NCBI GenBank assembly: GCA_001940755.1
Contig: MEHH01000117.1
Span: 1-7,811, forward strand
DNA length: 7,811 nucleotides
Source: Candidatus Heimdallarchaeota archaeon AB_125
Lineage (GTDB): Archaea > Asgardarchaeota > Heimdallarchaeia > Heimdallarchaeales > Heimdallarchaeaceae
Direction: 5' to 3'
Both the position numbers and the translations under genes were made by a program. Numbering within the stretch: the first letter of the stretch is position 1; each line of letters starts with the position of its first letter. Shown in pieces: positions 5,620 to 7,811 of this stretch. Under the pieces are notes generated by a model that was given only the letters and a program-made list of their open reading frames with translations, had not been told where the DNA came from and made no database searches.

Positions 5620-6632
5620 AAAAATGAATCTAGTATAGTTTGTTTTGAAAGAGGAGTTGCGTTAAATCCCTGTTTTCTTAATTCTGCTGCAAGCCTTGTT
5701 ACATAACCATAGATGGTGTATATTCGATCTGGATTACTATTTTTGCAGATCTCCATCAACTCATTATAATCCGCGTGATCACTAATAGGATAACTGTGAT
5801 CTACTGCCATTCTGTAATTATAGTTGTCTGATATAGCCCAACCTGTAAAAGCAAATAATTTAGCATCATATTTCTTCTTCAAATAAGAGAAAAAGAAATC
5901 TCTTCCTGATTTTAAAGGAGTAAATAGAATCCATGAACTAGATTGACTAAGAAACTCAGATTCTTTTGCTTCTGTATAGGCTGTTGCCTGAATTCCACCC
6001 TTAATATTCTCTTGTAATAACAAAGAATTAATCTTGAAATTCGCTCCATGCATAATGATATTTTCTGAAAGGTGTGAAAAAGCATTATACAACATTTGTG
6101 CTTTTCCTAATGCATAGCCCATTAGAACTACAGGAATATTATTTTCAAGGTAATATGATATTTGATCTTGAGCCTCCTTTATCACTTCGCTATAAGGTGG
6201 AAATATATAATCAGGGGATCCAAATGTGCTTTCAATAATAAGATCATCACATTTTTCTGGAATAAATGGCTCTAAAAATCCTTTATCTCTCATCGAAACA
6301 TCCCCAGTATAAACGAGTTTTCCTTCTGAAGAATCTATGATAAGTGCAGTTGAGCCTACAATATGCCCACTGGGTTTCTGTTTAAAAGTAGTCTCTCCAA
6401 TTGAATAAGAATCAAAGAAATTTCCATCTTCATAATTTTTCACAAAATTCTCTAACAGAAGTTTTGTTATTGGTGATGTTATAATGTCAGTACTTGGTAT
6501 CTTTCTTGGGATATGATCTGAATGAGCATGACTATAGAATACAAGAGGATAATATTGTGAATTTGTACTATCACATGCAAGTTTCCAATTCTTACCATTA
6601 ATCCTAATAGCTTTTGATAGAAAAACCTTCAT
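5616..6632 (-). CDS. Beta-CASP metallo-beta-lactamase nuclease (predicted RNA/DNA exonuclease)
   Basis: The 338-residue protein belongs to the beta-CASP branch of metallo-beta-lactamases, the group that includes SNM1/Artemis, CPSF73 and the archaeal and bacterial 'mRNA 3'-end processing' or ligase-associated exonucleases. The zinc motifs are present: H35-x-H37-x-D39-H40; S-G-H90-x-x-G-S; and Y-T-G-D111. Then E134-S-T-F-G matches motif A and S-D-H286-A-D matches motif B. Motif C, normally His in RNA-processing members or Val in DNA-processing ones, reads I-Y308-G here. Relatives hydrolyse phosphodiester bonds with two zinc ions. Whether RNA or DNA is the substrate cannot be settled. ATG at 6632 gives a normal N-terminus (MKVFLSKAIRI). 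It has GAGG a few bases upstream and a TATA box about 33 bases upstream; a TTG at 6662 would add ten residues not expected in the family. The gene is downstream of psmA but probably has its own promoter. Confidence 0.8.
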   Translation of the reverse strand: MKVFLSKAIRINGKNWKLACDSTNSQYYPLVFYSHAHSDHIPRKIPSTDIITSPITKLLLENFVKNYEDGNFFDSYSIGETTFKQKPSGHIVGSTALIIDSSEGKLVYTGDVSMRDKGFLEPFIPEKCDDLIIESTFGSPDYIFPPYSEVIKEAQDQISYYLENNIPVVLMGYALGKAQMLYNAFSHLSENIIMHGANFKINSLLLQENIKGGIQATAYTEAKESEFLSQSSSWILFTPLKSGRDFFFSYLKKKYDAKLFAFTGWAISDNYNYRMAVDHSYPISDHADYNELMEICKNSNPDRIYTIYGYVTRLAAELRKQGFNATPLSKQTILDSFF

Positions 6633-6660
6633 TATCCTCTGCAAAAAAATGCAGATTTGC

Positions 6661-6670
6661 AATTATAAAT
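6661..6670 (-). promoter_or_regulatory. TATA box for the beta-CASP nuclease gene
   Basis: The minus strand reads ATTTATAATT, a good TATA-like box. Its spacing predicts a transcript start near 6638, giving a leader of about six bases before the ATG at 6632. It lies just downstream of the psmA terminator, supporting a separate transcription unit. Confidence 0.5.
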
Positions 6671-6675
6671 ATGGC

Positions 6676-6720
6676 GTAAGAAAAATAAGAAAAGGATAGA
6701 TTATGCCTTGTACGGCATAA
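6676..6720 (-). terminator. Stem-loop plus T-rich tract at the 3' end of psmA
   Basis: TTATGCC (6701-6707) and GGCATAA (6714-6720) form a perfect 7-bp inverted repeat with a six-base loop. It covers the psmA stop codon and its last codons. Reading along the minus strand, a pyrimidine-rich stretch with T-runs (6700 down to 6676) follows directly. This is the clearest hairpin-plus-T-tract in the window. Confidence 0.65.
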
Positions 6721-7357
6721 TTTCAATAGCAATACTATCATCTGTTAGTTCTATGTCTCTTGCAGCCTTATGGATGGCTTCTTTAGCTATTTGAATCATT
6801 TCGTCAGTTGTTAATTCATCAGAATATTTTTCCTTGAGATAAGCAATTGCTTCTGAATCGCCCTCACCCATGGCTTTTGCTTTACATGAAACTACACCGC
6901 CACCAGGATCTACAAATTGTAAACTTGGTCCGGTTTCATCTATTCCACCAAATAACATTCCAACTCCAAAAGGTCTTAATCCACCTTGTTGAGTAAAGAC
7001 TTGAACATAATCTCCAATTTTAATTGCTAACCCTCTAACGTCCATTGGAACAGAGTATGTTAGTTTGAATATCTCTGCTTCAAGACGAGCTCTACTAATC
7101 AAAACACGACCATCAGCAGCAACACCTGCGAAAATTGCTTGCATAGTATCAGAGATTTTGTGTATTTTTAAATCAGGTTCATTAAGATCAACTACTCTCA
7201 ACAATCCAGCTAAAACAACACCATGTTTGCTTTTAATTCCTATAGCTATACTTCCTCTTCTAACTGATTCTCTAGCATATTCTGTTTGTATAATACGCCC
7301 TTCAGGAGAATACATCAGAGGTGATCTATCATAACCCATTGATTGTGGTCCTAACAT
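6701..7357 (-). CDS. psmA: 20S proteasome alpha subunit
   Basis: The alpha subunit forms the outer heptameric rings that gate the 20S core and dock the regulatory ATPase. The 218-residue sequence opens with the family signature Y9-D-R followed by S-P-E-G-R-I-I-Q-T-E-Y-A-R-E (17-30), the alpha-type N-terminal helix and gate. Other hallmarks are G35-S-I-A-I-G, the LKIHKISD segment (63-70), A79-A-D-G-R-V-L, and Q123-Q-G-G-L-R-P-F-G-V-G (to 133). K64 in that segment sits where archaeal alphas carry the pocket Lys that binds the ATPase C-terminal HbYX tail; the alignment is by eye. As usual for alpha subunits it lacks a catalytic N-terminal Thr. It ends at I-M-P-Y-K-A, roughly 13 residues earlier than the Thermoplasma alpha subunit, so the last C-terminal helix is short or absent. 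The start at 7357 has a GGAGG nine bases upstream, inside psmB. psmB ends four bases before it, so the two are co-translated from one mRNA. Confidence 0.93.
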   Translation of the reverse strand: MLGPQSMGYDRSPLMYSPEGRIIQTEYARESVRRGSIAIGIKSKHGVVLAGLLRVVDLNEPDLKIHKISDTMQAIFAGVAADGRVLISRARLEAEIFKLTYSVPMDVRGLAIKIGDYVQVFTQQGGLRPFGVGMLFGGIDETGPSLQFVDPGGGVVSCKAKAMGEGDSEAIAYLKEKYSDELTTDEMIQIAKEAIHKAARDIELTDDSIAIEIMPYKA

Positions 7358-7361
7358 TTTC

Positions 7362-7811
7362 TCATGCCTCCAAGTAACCTTTTACTTCATCAGCTGCCAT
7401 TCTTTTGACACCTTTCTTGTTCACTATTAGTACATCCATACCATCACCAGTAGCAGTATCTCTGCTTGTAGCAGTGGCTAAAGCAGTTATAGTAACTTTA
7501 AGTCCTTGCTCTTCAGTCATATCATCCTTCCATGTTGATTCTAAAACACCGTATGCAACTAGTGATCCAGAACCAGTGGATGCAAAATCTTCTTCAGTGA
7601 TTCCACCTGCCATATCTAAAGTGTAGATGTGAGGTCCATCTTTATCAAGACCAGCAACAATCATAGCAACATAATATGGAAAATATGCTCTATATTGTTC
7701 ATACATGATAGAAGCTAATAAATTACCAGCCATTTTTGTGGTAGGTGAGTACCCTCTTCCAAGTGAGTAAAGACTGAGATTAGCTTTTGTTAGATGAACA
7801 AGATATTGTGC
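7362..7811 (-). CDS. psmB: 20S proteasome beta subunit, N-terminal part outside window
   Basis: The frame is open to the window edge, so 149 residues are visible and the ATG at 7733 is internal. Upstream codons read AQYLVHLTKANLSLYSLGRG, matching the helix in which beta subunits have 'Y-L-x-x-x-x-x-A-x-L-Y-x-L-x-R-G'. Later hallmarks are the strand VAMIVAGLDKDGPHIYTLD, the S78-T-G-S-G-S motif, and R117-D118-T-A-T121-G-D-G-M-D near the end. In the Thermoplasma beta subunit the corresponding Ser129, Asp166 and Ser169 support the catalytic Thr1. Here GSGS and the Asp are kept, and the last Ser appears to be Thr121. The subunit forms the inner catalytic rings of the 20S core. By comparison with a mature length near 200 residues, about 50 residues plus any propeptide are missing, including Thr1, Asp17 and Lys33. 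Whether it is catalytic cannot be seen here. It is the first visible gene of the psmB-psmA unit. Confidence 0.9.
   Translation of the reverse strand, partial: AQYLVHLTKANLSLYSLGRGYSPTTKMAGNLLASIMYEQYRAYFPYYVAMIVAGLDKDGPHIYTLDMAGGITEEDFASTGSGSLVAYGVLESTWKDDMTEEQGLKVTITALATATSRDTATGDGMDVLIVNKKGVKRMAADEVKGYLEA
7367..7371 (-). promoter_or_regulatory. Shine-Dalgarno site for psmA
   Basis: The minus strand reads GGAGG, nine bases before the psmA ATG and inside the last codons of psmB. It is the strongest ribosome-binding site in the window and fixes the psmA start. It contrasts with the leaderless-looking starts of the other genes and is expected for an operon-internal gene. Confidence 0.7.

Noticed and set aside
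6633..6662. TTG start at 6662 for the beta-CASP nuclease
   Set aside because: It would lie upstream of the predicted transcript start. The ATG at 6632 gives the expected N-terminus with GAGG just ahead of it.
7065..7626. Plus-strand open frames opposite psmA and psmB (7065-7334 and 7405-7626)
   Set aside because: They are mirror frames of the well-conserved proteasome genes.

Overview
The window is archaeal and most likely comes from an Asgard archaeon. The evidence is the paired 20S proteasome alpha and beta genes, TATA-like boxes about 25-30 bases ahead of several start codons, a beta-CASP nuclease, and a longin-domain protein fused to a winged helix, a type of protein common in Asgard genomes. 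The DNA is AT-rich (by eye about one third G+C) and codon use looks even throughout. I see no tRNA, rRNA, insertion sequence or CRISPR array. The lineage call is inference; no marker here fixes the phylum or class.

Layout. Positions 2-4374 run on the plus strand: the 3' part of a diacylglycerol/lipid kinase-family gene, a small zinc-ribbon protein of unknown function, a longin + winged-helix protein, and an 842-residue membrane M48 metalloprotease with an unusual C-terminal region that looks like three degenerate repeats. The protease gene converges on a minus-strand flavin reductase-like gene (4410-5033). A 211-base divergent intergenic region with a clear dyad (5093-5111) separates that gene from a plus-strand gene for a small Mrr-like restriction-endonuclease-fold protein, whose catalytic E-x-K appears to be lost. 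This gene meets a minus-strand beta-CASP metallo-beta-lactamase nuclease tail to tail with only two bases between the stop codons. The right end is a minus-strand proteasome pair, psmB (cut by the window edge) then psmA, four bases apart, transcribed toward the nuclease.

How they fit. psmB and psmA form one transcription unit making the 20S core particle. A stem-loop plus T-rich tract at the psmA stop, followed by a fresh TATA box, suggests that the nuclease is transcribed separately. The other genes look like single-gene units with their own promoters, many leaderless or with very short leaders; psmA, internal to its operon, has a strong Shine-Dalgarno sequence. Several gene ends carry short inverted repeats over or touching the stop codon.

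The points most worth following up are the three-repeat C-terminus of the M48 protease, the apparently catalytically dead Mrr-like protein, the longin + winged-helix fusion, the Tyr in place of the beta-CASP motif C residue, and the dyad in the divergent promoter region.
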